From Cyanobacteria bacterium TGS_CYA1 (GTDB taxonomy: Bacteria > Cyanobacteriota > Vampirovibrionia > Obscuribacterales > Obscuribacteraceae): DNA of 64,000 nt. The position numbers and the translations under genes were made by a program. The notes below the pieces were generated by a model. The model did no database searches. It had not been told where the DNA came from and saw nothing but the letters and a program-made list of their open reading frames with translations. The DNA lies in the NCBI GenBank assembly GCA_026129135.1, contig JAHCIQ010000002.1, positions 186,001-250,000 on the forward strand, in the 5' to 3' direction. Each line of letters begins with the position of its first letter. Position 1 is the stretch's first letter. Positions 1-9,154 of this stretch are shown here, in pieces.

Positions 1-71
1 TTGATTGTTGATTTTCCTTAGGTTGTCAGTAGTGTAAGCTTGTTATTTCCTAATCTGGAAACTGCTCTTAG

Positions 72-1001
72 ATGCGAAGACCCATCTTGCTTGACCAGGG
101 CGGTCATGTAGATGATTTATTAAGCACCTTGCTCCTCTGGCTGTCGCCGGAGGTGGAACTGCAAGCCGTGGGCGTGACTAATGCTGGCTGTTATGCCGAC
201 CTGGCTTACGAAACGACGCTTAAAATGGCGACCTATCTCAATCTGGAAGGTCCCGAAATAGCTGTAAGCAGTGAAGAAGTTCCCAACCCTTTTCCCATCA
301 ACTGGCGAGACGACAGTGTTGTCATTAACGATTTGCCTTTATTCGAAGATATTGCTCTGAAAAGACGATATCAAACTGAAAGACCAAGACGAAGCGATAT
401 CGTATTCAGTGACTGTTTGAAAGCATCTAGAGTTCCAGTGACTATCATTGCAACCGCACCATTGACCAATCTTGCAAAAGTGTTTCGTCAAAACCCAACA
501 CTTGAAGAAAAAGTGAAAGAGATATACATCATGGGTGGTGCGCTAAAAGTAGAAGGCAACGTAGAACTCGATGAAACTGATGGTAGCGCCGAATGGAACA
601 CTTATGCCGATCCTTATGCGTTCAAAGCTATTTTAAACAGCAAAATTCCAATCAAATTACACTCACTTGATTTAACCAATCAACTGCCTGTCACCGAAGA
701 TTTTCTCAGACGTCTTGAAGAACAATCAGTAAAATCGAAAGCTTCGAAACTGGCTTCGCGACTATGGCAACTGGTGAGCGGCAAAGGTTTTCAATATTAT
801 TTTTGGGACACGAGTACTGCTGCTGCAATTATCGAACCGTCGCTTTTCAAATATAAAACTGTAAAAATTGATGTCACCACAGATGGGGTCAGTCGAGGAA
901 AAGTTTCGACCAGTTTGTTTGGGCACAAAGTACAACTTGCCAGTGCAGTTGAAAAGAGTTCGGTTGAAAACTTGATTTTGTCTATTTTTTCAATGGTCTA
1001 A
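72..1001 (+). CDS. Nucleoside hydrolase (IUNH family) with altered metal site
   Basis: This 309-residue protein fits the inosine/uridine-preferring nucleoside hydrolases, which cleave the N-glycosidic bond of ribonucleosides for base salvage in the cytoplasm. Visible hallmarks are the N-terminal Asp motif (D8, D14, D15), APLTNLA around residue 130 (calcium-contacting Thr), MGGAL at 154-158, EWN at 174-176 in place of the usual EFN, and WD at 245-246, where the last calcium-binding Asp lies. The family motif is D-x-D-P-G-x-D-D; here the second Asp, normally a calcium ligand, is Gly10, and the Pro is also lost. Length is typical. The first 71 bases hold no other gene. The fold is clear; activity and substrate are uncertain because of the changed ligand. 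Confidence 0.85.
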   Translation: MRRPILLDQGGHVDDLLSTLLLWLSPEVELQAVGVTNAGCYADLAYETTLKMATYLNLEGPEIAVSSEEVPNPFPINWRDDSVVINDLPLFEDIALKRRYQTERPRRSDIVFSDCLKASRVPVTIIATAPLTNLAKVFRQNPTLEEKVKEIYIMGGALKVEGNVELDETDGSAEWNTYADPYAFKAILNSKIPIKLHSLDLTNQLPVTEDFLRRLEEQSVKSKASKLASRLWQLVSGKGFQYYFWDTSTAAAIIEPSLFKYKTVKIDVTTDGVSRGKVSTSLFGHKVQLASAVEKSSVENLILSIFSMV

Positions 1002-1071
1002 ATCTGACCGGTAACTAAAACCAGTTTCAAATCTATATAACGATGGCATTAAAGCTTTAAGCCTTCTTTTT

Positions 1072-2223
1072 ATGGAGATTAAATCGGAGCTTATGTCTTC
1101 AATACTGCCAAAATCTGGTTTGCTGGCTTTGAGCTTCGTACTTGGCTTCTGTTGGCAAAACCCCGTATGGGCAAAGCTTTCAAGCTCTCAGCTGACCACT
1201 CTTTTGCGAGCTAACGCCCGAGCACGGGTCAGTAACATAAACATCCTTGGGGAAGGTCCACTGGTCACGGTAGTAGCGGACAAAAATGCCAGTGCTTCGG
1301 ATAAAGAGCTCAAAATAGACGCTATTTTCCTGGGAAAGACCTTGCTTGAGGGGGCGCCAGGGCAAGTGACCGATATTAAGGTGATTTTCTCGCAGCAAGA
1401 CCGAGAAGGTCGCTACATTCAAATATCGGCCCAACAAATAAAAGATTTTGGATCAGGCAAAATCGAACCAGATAAGTTTCTTGCCTCGATCAACCTTATT
1501 CCTGTAGCAGGCGAGCAAATTCCCGATGTGGTCCAGGGACCTCAGTTCGAGCGTAGATTGTTAATCTGGAAACGAATAGACCATTTAAGAAAAATGGGCA
1601 CCGGAGTGCGTCCGTTTCAGTTGGCCTTCAAAGAAGTCGAAACCCAGGTGTCATCAGGAAAACCCGAAGATTTGAGCGACAAGATTTCAAATCTCGAGCG
1701 CACGCTTGCTCAGCAAGAAAATATTTTGCAAGAAGCTAGAAGAGTTGCGCGCGGTAAGGGAATTGTCTCAGCTTCAGGTGGCAAGTCTTTTGGCCAAATT
1801 GTACAAAAAGGCGGGTTGCCTGCGCAAAATACTTTGCCGGGGCAAGAACCGGCACAAGCGCCAGATAACAATTACATACCTGCTCAAGCAAATCAGATAA
1901 AAGCTGCATTCAACAGAAGTTCGGACCAGCTCGTTCGTCAGGTTGAAATGAAAGACCGAAGCAAGGGGCAGACTGCGCGTACGTTGAGAACCAATATAAA
2001 TGCGCTTTTCACTCAAGGCAAACAGGCCGAAGCTTACAGAACTATTCGTGAATTTCAGACTCTAGTTTATCAAACCACTGGTATCGACCTGATGTCTCCC
2101 GAAGGTGGTCCGCAAGGACAGGGAGGCGGACCTCAAGGACAAGGCGGTGGTCCTATGGGTGGTGGCGGACCACCTGGAGGACCTCCAAACGGCGGACCTC
2201 CCAATGGTGGACCACCATTCTAG
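1072..2223 (+). CDS. Secreted protein with Gly/Pro-rich C-terminal tail
   Basis: I do not recognise a family for this 383-residue protein. It has a signal peptide ending near PVWAK, so it should be exported. The middle (about residues 150-345) is polar and helical, with a predicted coiled coil near residues 200-225. The last 40 residues are a low-complexity tail of GGPQGQ, GGPP and NGGPP units. ATG 1093 (residue 8) is an alternative start with GGAG just upstream, and would give a tidier signal peptide. The kinase gene begins 15 bases after the stop, so the two are probably co-transcribed. A similar Gly/Pro-rich tail occurs in the convergent YHYH-protein gene on the other side of the kinase. 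Confidence 0.7.
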   Translation: MEIKSELMSSILPKSGLLALSFVLGFCWQNPVWAKLSSSQLTTLLRANARARVSNINILGEGPLVTVVADKNASASDKELKIDAIFLGKTLLEGAPGQVTDIKVIFSQQDREGRYIQISAQQIKDFGSGKIEPDKFLASINLIPVAGEQIPDVVQGPQFERRLLIWKRIDHLRKMGTGVRPFQLAFKEVETQVSSGKPEDLSDKISNLERTLAQQENILQEARRVARGKGIVSASGGKSFGQIVQKGGLPAQNTLPGQEPAQAPDNNYIPAQANQIKAAFNRSSDQLVRQVEMKDRSKGQTARTLRTNINALFTQGKQAEAYRTIREFQTLVYQTTGIDLMSPEGGPQGQGGGPQGQGGGPMGGGGPPGGPPNGGPPNGGPPF

Positions 2224-2238
2224 TTTCATCAAAAGAAA

Positions 2239-3948
2239 ATGCAAGACAGCCCAGCACCAGATAAAAATACAAGTAATAGTTCAAGTGGCTCAAAGAGCCG
2301 CGATCCAATGATTGGTACCACATTGGATGATCGCTATTACATCGAAGGAATTCTTGGCACGGGCGGGATGAGTGTCGTATACAAAGCGGTTCAATTGACT
2401 ATCGACAGACACGTTGCTGTAAAGACAATCAAGTTGCAGGTCGATACCAAGCCGGTTTATAGAGAACGCTTTTTGCGTGAGATTAGAAGCCTTTGCGCTT
2501 TGAGTCATCCAAACGTCGTAACCGTATACGATTGCGTAATTGGTGAAGACGATCAGCCCTATGTAGTAATGGATTATCTTCGCGGCAAAAGTCTCGATAA
2601 TCTGATTGTTGATGAAGGACCGCTCGATCTCGAACGGTTCGCACGTATTTGTGTGCAAGTGTGCAGCGCGCTTGATCATGCGCACAAAAAGGGCATCGTT
2701 CATCGTGATGTAAAGCCAGGCAATATCGTTTTGATGGATGAAGAAATGGACTTCGTCAAAGTTGTAGATTTTGGTCTGGCAAAACTTGGAGATGATGGTC
2801 GCAAGCTTACAAATTCTGGCGAATTGTGGGGCAGTCCTCCATACATCAGCCCCGAGCAGTGTATGGGAAAAACTGGCGATGCGCGCTCTGATATTTATTC
2901 TTTTGGCGCTGTCATGTACGAGATGCTTACTGGCAAAGATCCATTTTTTGAGGCTATCTCGGTATTTGAATTGATTCAAAAGCATGTAGGCTCTAATCCA
3001 CCTCCATTCGTCGATGTTAATCACAAGCTGGCAATACCATCAAAAGTGCAAGACATGGTATTCAAAGCCATGGAGAAAGACCCGGAGCGCAGATATCAAA
3101 CTGCTCTCGCCTTGCAACAAGGAATTATCGAGGCTTGCACTCCAGACATCGGTCGTGAGTCTCGCGAATATTTGGTGCACATGGCTAAGCAAGCGAGCAC
3201 CAGAACGCCAAGTTCGGGACAGCAAAGCGAATATTTTCATAATGCCGCAGACCTCAGTGTATCTGATATGAATTATCTTGCTCAAGGTCAAGCACAAGCT
3301 GACGCCCAAGCCGCTGCTACAATGCCCGAGTTGCCAAAAGAAACTGCCAAATGGTCTCGAGCCGCAGCGGATAATTTCGTGCCTTCGCTTCAAGATCCCG
3401 AAAAGAACGATTCGGGTGAAAATCGAAACGTTTCAATATCAGAGCTTGACGCCATCAAAGCTCCCCAGATGCAAGCAACTCCTGTGCCGCCACCACCTAT
3501 AGTATCGCCAACGAATCAACTTTCTGATGCTCCACCGCCAATTACCAGTTTGAGCAGGCAGGCGGGTGCTCCTGGACAAGAGACTAATTATATAATTATT
3601 GGTGTTGTCGTACTTGCCCTGATTGGCTTTTTGATTTTTCAACAGATTTCTGCCAGACAAAAAACAACTGAACTCCCCACAAAGAATCAAACCGAAACTA
3701 AAGTTTCAGATACTGAAACTACAACCGAACCTAAAACCGAAACTAAAACCGATTCTGTTTCTAACTCTGATTCAAGCAAGCCTAAAACGTTGTCACCAGC
3801 ACCAGTTCCAAAACCGTATCGCCAACCAGCCAGACCGCGTCGAGTGGAGTCAACACGTGTGGCGCCTGCACCAAAAGCAGTGGCTCCAAAAACCGTGCCT
3901 AAAGGCAAACAAGACCCCTGGTCTACTTTAGAACAGATGCGCGAGTAA
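2239..3948 (+). CDS. PknB-type Ser/Thr protein kinase, membrane-anchored
   Basis: The N-terminal 30-310 residues form a complete Hanks-type kinase domain: Gly loop GTGGMS (40-45), catalytic Lys62, helix-C Glu81, HRDVKPGN (155-162), DFG (177-179), SPEQ in place of APE (204-207) and DARSDIYSFG. All catalytic residues are present, so it should be active. A linker rich in Gln, Ala and Pro leads to a single membrane segment at about 449-469, followed by an extracytoplasmic Thr/Glu/Lys-rich and Pro-rich tail with no PASTA domain. This places the kinase in the cytoplasm, anchored in the inner membrane. It follows a secreted-protein gene by 15 bases and converges on the YHYH gene. The start has only a weak AAAAGAAA ribosome site; ATG 2308 is an alternative that would keep the whole kinase domain. 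Confidence 0.95.
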   Translation: MQDSPAPDKNTSNSSSGSKSRDPMIGTTLDDRYYIEGILGTGGMSVVYKAVQLTIDRHVAVKTIKLQVDTKPVYRERFLREIRSLCALSHPNVVTVYDCVIGEDDQPYVVMDYLRGKSLDNLIVDEGPLDLERFARICVQVCSALDHAHKKGIVHRDVKPGNIVLMDEEMDFVKVVDFGLAKLGDDGRKLTNSGELWGSPPYISPEQCMGKTGDARSDIYSFGAVMYEMLTGKDPFFEAISVFELIQKHVGSNPPPFVDVNHKLAIPSKVQDMVFKAMEKDPERRYQTALALQQGIIEACTPDIGRESREYLVHMAKQASTRTPSSGQQSEYFHNAADLSVSDMNYLAQGQAQADAQAAATMPELPKETAKWSRAAADNFVPSLQDPEKNDSGENRNVSISELDAIKAPQMQATPVPPPPIVSPTNQLSDAPPPITSLSRQAGAPGQETNYIIIGVVVLALIGFLIFQQISARQKTTELPTKNQTETKVSDTETTTEPKTETKTDSVSNSDSSKPKTLSPAPVPKPYRQPARPRRVESTRVAPAPKAVAPKTVPKGKQDPWSTLEQMRE

Positions 3949-3953
3949 TAAAA

Positions 3954-5198
3954 TTACTGAGGTGGATTGCCTGAAGGCGGTCCGTCGAAGTTTTGTGGTC
4001 TAGAAAAATTATGCGGACCTCCAAAGGGAGGCGGACCTCCATGGGGTGGTGGTGGTCCACCAAAAGGCCGACCCTGATTGAACGGCGGACCACCGTGCTG
4101 GGGACCGCCACTTGGATATCCTCCGTTTGGAGGTGGATAACCCTGGTCTGGTCTTTGATCTTGTGAAGATCTCAATCCTGTAGTGGGTCTTTGTGGTCCT
4201 TGCTGTCCTTGCTGTCCTTGCTGTCCTTGCTGCCCAGGAAATCTTTGTGCACCAAATGTGCTACCACGACGCTTGAAGCTTTCATCGGGAAATGCTTTGA
4301 ATCTTCTTGGAATATAAGGATAGTCACGAGTGATCACATAGTAGTAAGTGCCTTTTGGAAACTCTGGTGTTACTCCCCGTCTGCCATTGCACTCATCGAG
4401 ATCTGAAACATTTGCGACATACTGGTAATCCTGAACGAAAGAGCCATCGTAAGTGCCGCCCGGACCAGTTTTTCGCGAACCGTTTTTTAGGCGATAACTA
4501 GCTTTCAATTCTTTCAAATTCGACTTCGAGTTGAAAGGTTCGCTGTAAGAGTAAGGTCCATAAATGGGAAATCCGTCAGCAGCCCATCCAAGCAAAACAG
4601 GTTTGGAAAATTTGCTCAGTTTGTCTATCAGTCCCACAGGTAGACCATGATAATGATAGGCGCCATTGGGCTGTACGTGCGCGTTATTGGCGTCTATTCC
4701 CAGGCGTGGTCCAAGATGCATCGCTTCGTATTGCCATCCAGAGGAGCGATTGTTATTCCAGAACTCATTTGCACCGGGGTCGAAAGGAATTCCATTAATA
4801 GCCACACCAAAAGGATACATGCCGCCTTCAATAGACGAGCCAGATTCTTTTGGTCTTAAAGGTGCACGAAACAGATACGATTGTTCAGACATTGTATTGG
4901 GATTGCCAGGGTTGGGAAAAGCCCCTGTAGTGTGATTAGGGATGCCATTCGAACGGATAATGCGATAAATGCCCTGCTCGTAAATTTGAACATTGGTCGT
5001 GGCTGCATTCGCCGGCTCGAGTGCAAGTTCTAACCATTTGAATGGGTCAATCGCTTTATTTTTTGCTTCGACTTTTTTCCTGGTCGATGCTTTCTTTTCA
5101 TGTTCGTGCTCAAAATGCGCAAATAGGGGTAACCTGCAAGTATCGAGCATAGTTACGCACAGACTTAAAAGCAAAATCTTAGGACAAAAAAATTTCAA
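3954..5198 (-). CDS. Secreted YHYH-domain protein with Gln/Gly/Pro-rich tail
   Basis: This 414-residue exported protein carries the YHYH domain, named for the tetrapeptide visible here at about residues 180-184 (AYHYHGLPVG), preceded by a PFGVAINGIPFDPGANEF segment and followed by GWAADGFPIYGPY, both typical of the family. The function of YHYH proteins is not established. The last 110 residues are low complexity, starting with tandem GQQ units and ending in GGPP/HGGPP repeats. The start is TTG at 5198 with AGGGG six bases upstream; residues 1-26 look like a signal peptide followed by a His/Glu-rich stretch that could bind metal. It converges on the kinase gene, with five bases between stops. 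Confidence 0.85.
   Translation of the reverse strand: MKFFCPKILLLSLCVTMLDTCRLPLFAHFEHEHEKKASTRKKVEAKNKAIDPFKWLELALEPANAATTNVQIYEQGIYRIIRSNGIPNHTTGAFPNPGNPNTMSEQSYLFRAPLRPKESGSSIEGGMYPFGVAINGIPFDPGANEFWNNNRSSGWQYEAMHLGPRLGIDANNAHVQPNGAYHYHGLPVGLIDKLSKFSKPVLLGWAADGFPIYGPYSYSEPFNSKSNLKELKASYRLKNGSRKTGPGGTYDGSFVQDYQYVANVSDLDECNGRRGVTPEFPKGTYYYVITRDYPYIPRRFKAFPDESFKRRGSTFGAQRFPGQQGQQGQQGQQGPQRPTTGLRSSQDQRPDQGYPPPNGGYPSGGPQHGGPPFNQGRPFGGPPPPHGGPPPFGGPHNFSRPQNFDGPPSGNPPQ
4198..4233. repeat. Tandem 9-mer coding repeat (GQQ units)
   Basis: Four adjacent copies of CCTTGCTGT (the last ends in C) encode, on the minus strand, the QQG tripeptide repeats of the YHYH protein. Copy number may vary by slippage without shifting the frame. 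Confidence 0.8.
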
Positions 5199-5257
5199 GT
5201 GAACCCCTGGGTCATTACCTGCTTAAAGTGTATAAAATTAAGTCTGAGGAATAAATA

Positions 5258-6589
5258 GTGTTTGCTAAAAGACAAAGTCTAATCTCCTTTTGCTTTGCCA
5301 GCTCAGTTGCTGTATGTGTGCTCTTTTTCAATGGTGCATCACAGTTGAGCGCGGCTCCAACAAATAACGTTGATTCTAACCTGAGATGCAAAGAGGTTGT
5401 GCATCAAATGAGTTCTGGCAAATTTGACCAGGCAGTCAAGGGATTCTCCAAAGGTCTTACTGGAAGAATCAACGCGAAAGTATTGCAGGAAAAATGGAAT
5501 TATCTCGAGCAAAAATATGGTGCGTACAAAAGCTGCAACGATCCTGATGGACGAATTATCGGAAATCTTCACACGGTAACTTTGCCGATACAGTTCGAGC
5601 GCGCCCTGGTAAATTTGAATTTACTCCTCGATTACAAGAACGAAATTATTAATTGCGCTTTCAACCTGAATACAGACGGTCTTGTAGGCGAAACAGCCCT
5701 TGAAGTAAAGTCGGGCGAGTTCGCTCTCGATGCACTGTATACGGTGCCTAAGGGGCAAAGTCAGTTTCCGGTGGTAGTGCTCGTGCACGGATCTGGACCC
5801 CAGGATAAAGATGAAGTAATTGGACCTAACAAACCTTTTCGCGATATCGCAATGGGACTTGCAGCAAGAGGCATTGGTTGTCTGCGCTACGACAAACGTA
5901 CACTTCAGTATCCCAAAAAGATGAATCTGAAAAATATCACCGTCCAGGAAGAGACTGTTGATGATGCGGTGAACGCAGCAAGACAAGCAATGACACTTCC
6001 GGGAGCGGATAAGAAAAGGATTTTTGTTTTGGGTCATAGTCTTGGTGGCTATTTGATACCACGAATAGCACAGCGTCTTTCAGACGTTCAAGGATTCATC
6101 GTTCTTGCTGGCAATACGCGGCCGATCGAAGATCTTCTCCTAGACCAGATTACTTATATTTCTTCGCTCAAGAAAGAGAAGGATCCTAATCATGAATCGA
6201 AAATGGAGCGTTTAAAACAACAGGTCGCACTGGTTAAGAGCGACAAACTCACTCCCGATACCGATACGTCTGCTCTTCCTTTTGGAATACCAGCATCGTA
6301 TTGGATCGACTTGAAGAATTATGACCCTGCCACACTGGCGGAGAAGATTTCGCAGCCAATTATGATTTTGCAGGGGGGCAGAGACTATCAGGTAACCGTT
6401 GATGGTGACTTCAATGTGTGGAAAGAAAAGATTGGATCTAGCGAAAAAAACGTGCTCAAACTTTATCCCGACTTGAACCATCTGTTTATTTCAGGTGAAG
6501 GCACTGCAATACCTGAAGAATATTTTTTCAAACCTGGTTATGTAGATGATCAAGTGCTGGATGACATAAGCGAATTTGTTAAAAAGTGA
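5258..6589 (+). CDS. Secreted DUF3887 plus alpha/beta hydrolase
   Basis: After a signal peptide (about 1-32, ending QLSAAP) comes a DUF3887-like domain at 40-125 (SGKFDQAVKGFSKGL and QEKWNYLEQKYGAYKS) and then an alpha/beta hydrolase of the dienelactone hydrolase/acyl-peptidase type. The nucleophile elbow GHSLGG has Ser near residue 261, the acid is in GGRDYQV near 375, and the His in DLNHLF near 408, so the triad is complete. DUF3887-hydrolase fusions are common in Firmicutes and Bacteroidetes envelopes; the substrate is unknown. The start is GTG with GAGGA upstream. The YciI-like gene follows after ten bases, suggesting an operon. Confidence 0.88.
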   Translation: MFAKRQSLISFCFASSVAVCVLFFNGASQLSAAPTNNVDSNLRCKEVVHQMSSGKFDQAVKGFSKGLTGRINAKVLQEKWNYLEQKYGAYKSCNDPDGRIIGNLHTVTLPIQFERALVNLNLLLDYKNEIINCAFNLNTDGLVGETALEVKSGEFALDALYTVPKGQSQFPVVVLVHGSGPQDKDEVIGPNKPFRDIAMGLAARGIGCLRYDKRTLQYPKKMNLKNITVQEETVDDAVNAARQAMTLPGADKKRIFVLGHSLGGYLIPRIAQRLSDVQGFIVLAGNTRPIEDLLLDQITYISSLKKEKDPNHESKMERLKQQVALVKSDKLTPDTDTSALPFGIPASYWIDLKNYDPATLAEKISQPIMILQGGRDYQVTVDGDFNVWKEKIGSSEKNVLKLYPDLNHLFISGEGTAIPEEYFFKPGYVDDQVLDDISEFVKK

Positions 6590-6599
6590 GGATTAGAAA

Positions 6600-6896
6600 A
6601 TGAAGTTCATGCTGGTTGGTCGTGATGGTCATGATGGCGAGGCGCTGGAAAGACGCATGAAAGCTCGCGAGGCGCATATTGCAATGTGCGATCAGATGAA
6701 AGCTGCAGGAACGCTTTCGTATGCTGCTGCCATATTAGACGATAGTGAAAAAATGATCGGCTCTATTTTGATCTGCGATTTTCCCACGAGAAAAGATCTC
6801 GATGAGCATCTCAAAAATGAGCCTTATGTCAAAGGCGACGTTTGGCGGGATATTGAAATAAAAACTATTCGTCCAGGTGCTTCGTTCGCTAATTAA
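6600..6896 (+). CDS. YciI-like (YCII-related) small protein
   Basis: The 98-residue protein has the compact ferredoxin-like fold pattern of the YCII family: a short N-terminal strand (KFMLVGRDG), a helix containing AREAHI with the candidate active-site His, and LICDFP with the candidate Asp. Members act as small dehalogenase-like or lyase-like enzymes in a few characterised cases, but most are of unknown function. It begins ten bases after the hydrolase gene, with GAGGATTAGAAA before the ATG. Its TAA stop lies inside a TTAA that also provides the stop of the convergent gene. Confidence 0.75.
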   Translation: MKFMLVGRDGHDGEALERRMKAREAHIAMCDQMKAAGTLSYAAAILDDSEKMIGSILICDFPTRKDLDEHLKNEPYVKGDVWRDIEIKTIRPGASFAN

Positions 6897-7327
6897 GGTT
6901 TCTTTTCTACCGTGGCTTTCGCATCGAGAAAATCGGCTAGTTTGCGCAAGTTAGCCGGTGCCAGGTCGTAAGACCAGGACACTTTTTTTGTAATTGCTCC
7001 GGTACACAAAGAAATGGTGCGGCAGGGACCACCATCCGTGATAGACAAATCTTTTTCGTTCACATTCAAAATATTCGAGTCATTTACAAGCGATCGAACT
7101 TTTTGATTGTCTTGCGGGCTCAAATCTTCGGTGCGTAAAAAGTATGTTTTGCGAGTGTATCTGTTTGGCAAACCGCAAAAATAACTGTAATCAATTCTGA
7201 AATGCTGGTCGTTTGCTATTGATTTGGCTGATTCAGAGTCTTTTGCAAATGTGGATAGGCAGGTTAAAAACATCGCGCTCAAAAGAAAAGTTTTTACTTT
7301 TCTGAATTTAGTCCATGCTTTTTTCAT
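6893..7327 (-). CDS. Secreted protein, emfourin-like domain
   Basis: This 144-residue protein has a signal peptide (about 1-28, ending STFAK). The rest resembles the small emfourin domain found with protealysin-type metalloproteases: a CGLPNRYTRKTYFLR strand pair, DLSPQDNQKVRSLV, and a closing ANLRKLADFL helix. Cys residues at the start of the domain and in GGPCRTISLC could form disulfides. Emfourins inhibit M4 proteases, but there is no M4 protease nearby, so the role here is open. A GGGATCAGGATC stretch precedes the ATG. The family call is tentative. Confidence 0.55.
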   Translation of the reverse strand: MKKAWTKFRKVKTFLLSAMFLTCLSTFAKDSESAKSIANDQHFRIDYSYFCGLPNRYTRKTYFLRTEDLSPQDNQKVRSLVNDSNILNVNEKDLSITDGGPCRTISLCTGAITKKVSWSYDLAPANLRKLADFLDAKATVEKKP

Positions 7328-7416
7328 GATCCTGATCCCTTGTCCAAGACAAGCTCAATTACAACAATGATTAAACATCACCCGGGACCTAATTTAGGAG
7401 GAAAAGAAAGAACAAT

Positions 7417-9111
7417 TTAGCGCCGCCCGAACATGCGCTCGTGGGCAGCTCTTGCGCCCTCCATTTCTTTTCTGTTGCGCGATTGTCTGTCTCTGAAATC
7501 CTGGTCGAATTTACGCCTGCGAGCTTCGAAATTAGCCTGGAACTCTTCGTGACGTTTTTTCGCTTCTTGCGAGGCAACTTCGCTGTGCGATTGTTCGCCC
7601 CGAACCGCAACTGAGTTGATGAATTCAGTCACTACGGGCGATGAAAGCCATTCTTTGCGCCCAATGGAGCCAACTATGTAAAGATAGCGACCTACTACAA
7701 AATAGCGAAATCGAGCCATCAGTTCTGGTTTATTCTGTATCTTGGCTATTTCTACTTGAATGCCTGGATAAGTGCCCTGGAAGTTAAAAGCATGGCGCGA
7801 AACTTCGGTACCTTTGAGAGATTTAGCGATGCTAGCTGAAAGCCCGGTTAAAACTTGCCTTTGAGCAGTAAGAGGCAACGGCTTTGGCATTATGGCGTAA
7901 GAAATATTGAATGTGCCGTGTGCTTCTGAATATTCATAATCGACTAATCGCATGCCATTTTCATTTTTAACTTTTACTTCTGGCGTGCCAGGCAACATTA
8001 CTGAAAATCTGCCTTCTGGAAAACTCAGTTTGGACATTTTAGACGCAGATGACATTTTGAATTTGTCGGCATTGAGATCCAAGGCGTGCGCGCTTGCGTG
8101 ATTAAGATTAGAACTAGAATTGGCCAGTTTGGTTTGAGAACGCAATTGTTCGATAGAAAAGCCTTGTTCTTTTAGATGTTCGAGTACAGACTCGGGTCCA
8201 GCCAAATGAGCCGCACCAATGGCTACGAAATGTGGTCCTGGTACTGTGAGCAGGAGTAGTAATTTAGAAGTCATCGATTGATTGCGATCTTCATAAATCT
8301 TGCGCTGTGCAGCTTTTAAATCAGGATCGTCTTCTGCTTCTTTGCAAGTGATGGCGGCAATAGAATCGGCATCGCCATCGCGCCAACATTCTTCAATTAA
8401 TTTGGTAGAGGCGGCATTGTTCCTCAGCTGCAAAAGCGAAATGCGCAGCATCTTATCCTGCACATCCATCGGAAAACCGCCAAGCAATTTGAGCTGAGAC
8501 TCTACAGACTCGAGCTGCGAAACAGTTTTATTTTGTTCTTTGGCTTTTTTCAAAAAATGTCGGTCAATGCCAAGCTCAGATTTGAGACCTTCTCTTTTCA
8601 TGATGGAAGCATTGACATAACTTGCCAGAAACCAGGGTTTCCAGCTCTCGTAAAGGTTATCGGATTCGCCTGCCCATTTTAAATAATCTTGTAGAGCTGT
8701 TTTAGTTGGTGCGCTCAGATGATTCGACAATTTGTCTGGGGGCGAGAAAAGAAGAAGAGACTTCAAGCCCTGATTCAACTTGTTTTGGTCTACTTCGTCG
8801 ATGCGAGCTTCGACAATCAGGTGTTTGCTCTTACTAAATGCATCTTCCATTTCCTCGGGCAATGGGTAAAGGCTTTTCATACCGAAATGCATTGTTCCAA
8901 GCAGATAAATTGTGGTATTGCCTCTAGTGGCTTTCCACAAATAAATTTTGGCATTTTCCTTCGTTTTGTTTTCTGGTACAACTGCAGTAGCGTTTTGAAT
9001 GGGGGCGTCTTTATTTTCTTCGCCTTCTTGTGCAATTGCGCCCAAAATGGAATTCGGCGCCAGAAAATAGGCGCTCAAGATAAGTGATAAGAACCTGGTT
9101 CTTATATTCAT
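7417..9111 (-). CDS. TraB/GumN-family exported protein with long C-terminal extension
   Basis: The first 320 residues after a signal peptide (about 1-27) belong to the TraB/GumN (TIKI-like) metalloprotease-like family: LLGTMHFG (71-78, metal-binding GTMH), an internal GIDRHFLKKA segment, and the second conserved motif FVAIGAAHLAGP with His near 302. Human TIKI relatives cleave Wnt; bacterial substrates are not known. Residues from about 350 to 510 form a second, beta-rich domain (FPEGRFSVMLPGTPEVK) that I cannot name, followed by a highly charged Arg/Glu/Lys helix of about 45 residues. The family is usually near 300 residues, so this is nearly double length. Confidence 0.8.
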   Translation of the reverse strand: MNIRTRFLSLILSAYFLAPNSILGAIAQEGEENKDAPIQNATAVVPENKTKENAKIYLWKATRGNTTIYLLGTMHFGMKSLYPLPEEMEDAFSKSKHLIVEARIDEVDQNKLNQGLKSLLLFSPPDKLSNHLSAPTKTALQDYLKWAGESDNLYESWKPWFLASYVNASIMKREGLKSELGIDRHFLKKAKEQNKTVSQLESVESQLKLLGGFPMDVQDKMLRISLLQLRNNAASTKLIEECWRDGDADSIAAITCKEAEDDPDLKAAQRKIYEDRNQSMTSKLLLLLTVPGPHFVAIGAAHLAGPESVLEHLKEQGFSIEQLRSQTKLANSSSNLNHASAHALDLNADKFKMSSASKMSKLSFPEGRFSVMLPGTPEVKVKNENGMRLVDYEYSEAHGTFNISYAIMPKPLPLTAQRQVLTGLSASIAKSLKGTEVSRHAFNFQGTYPGIQVEIAKIQNKPELMARFRYFVVGRYLYIVGSIGRKEWLSSPVVTEFINSVAVRGEQSHSEVASQEAKKRHEEFQANFEARRRKFDQDFRDRQSRNRKEMEGARAAHERMFGRR

Positions 9112-9154
9112 TTCTACAGGATACCATAGTTAATATTTATGTTAATCTTAGTGC

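Noticed and set aside
2290..3024. 244-codon minus-strand frame inside the kinase gene
   Set aside because: Antisense shadow of a kinase with all catalytic motifs; no ribosome site or domain.
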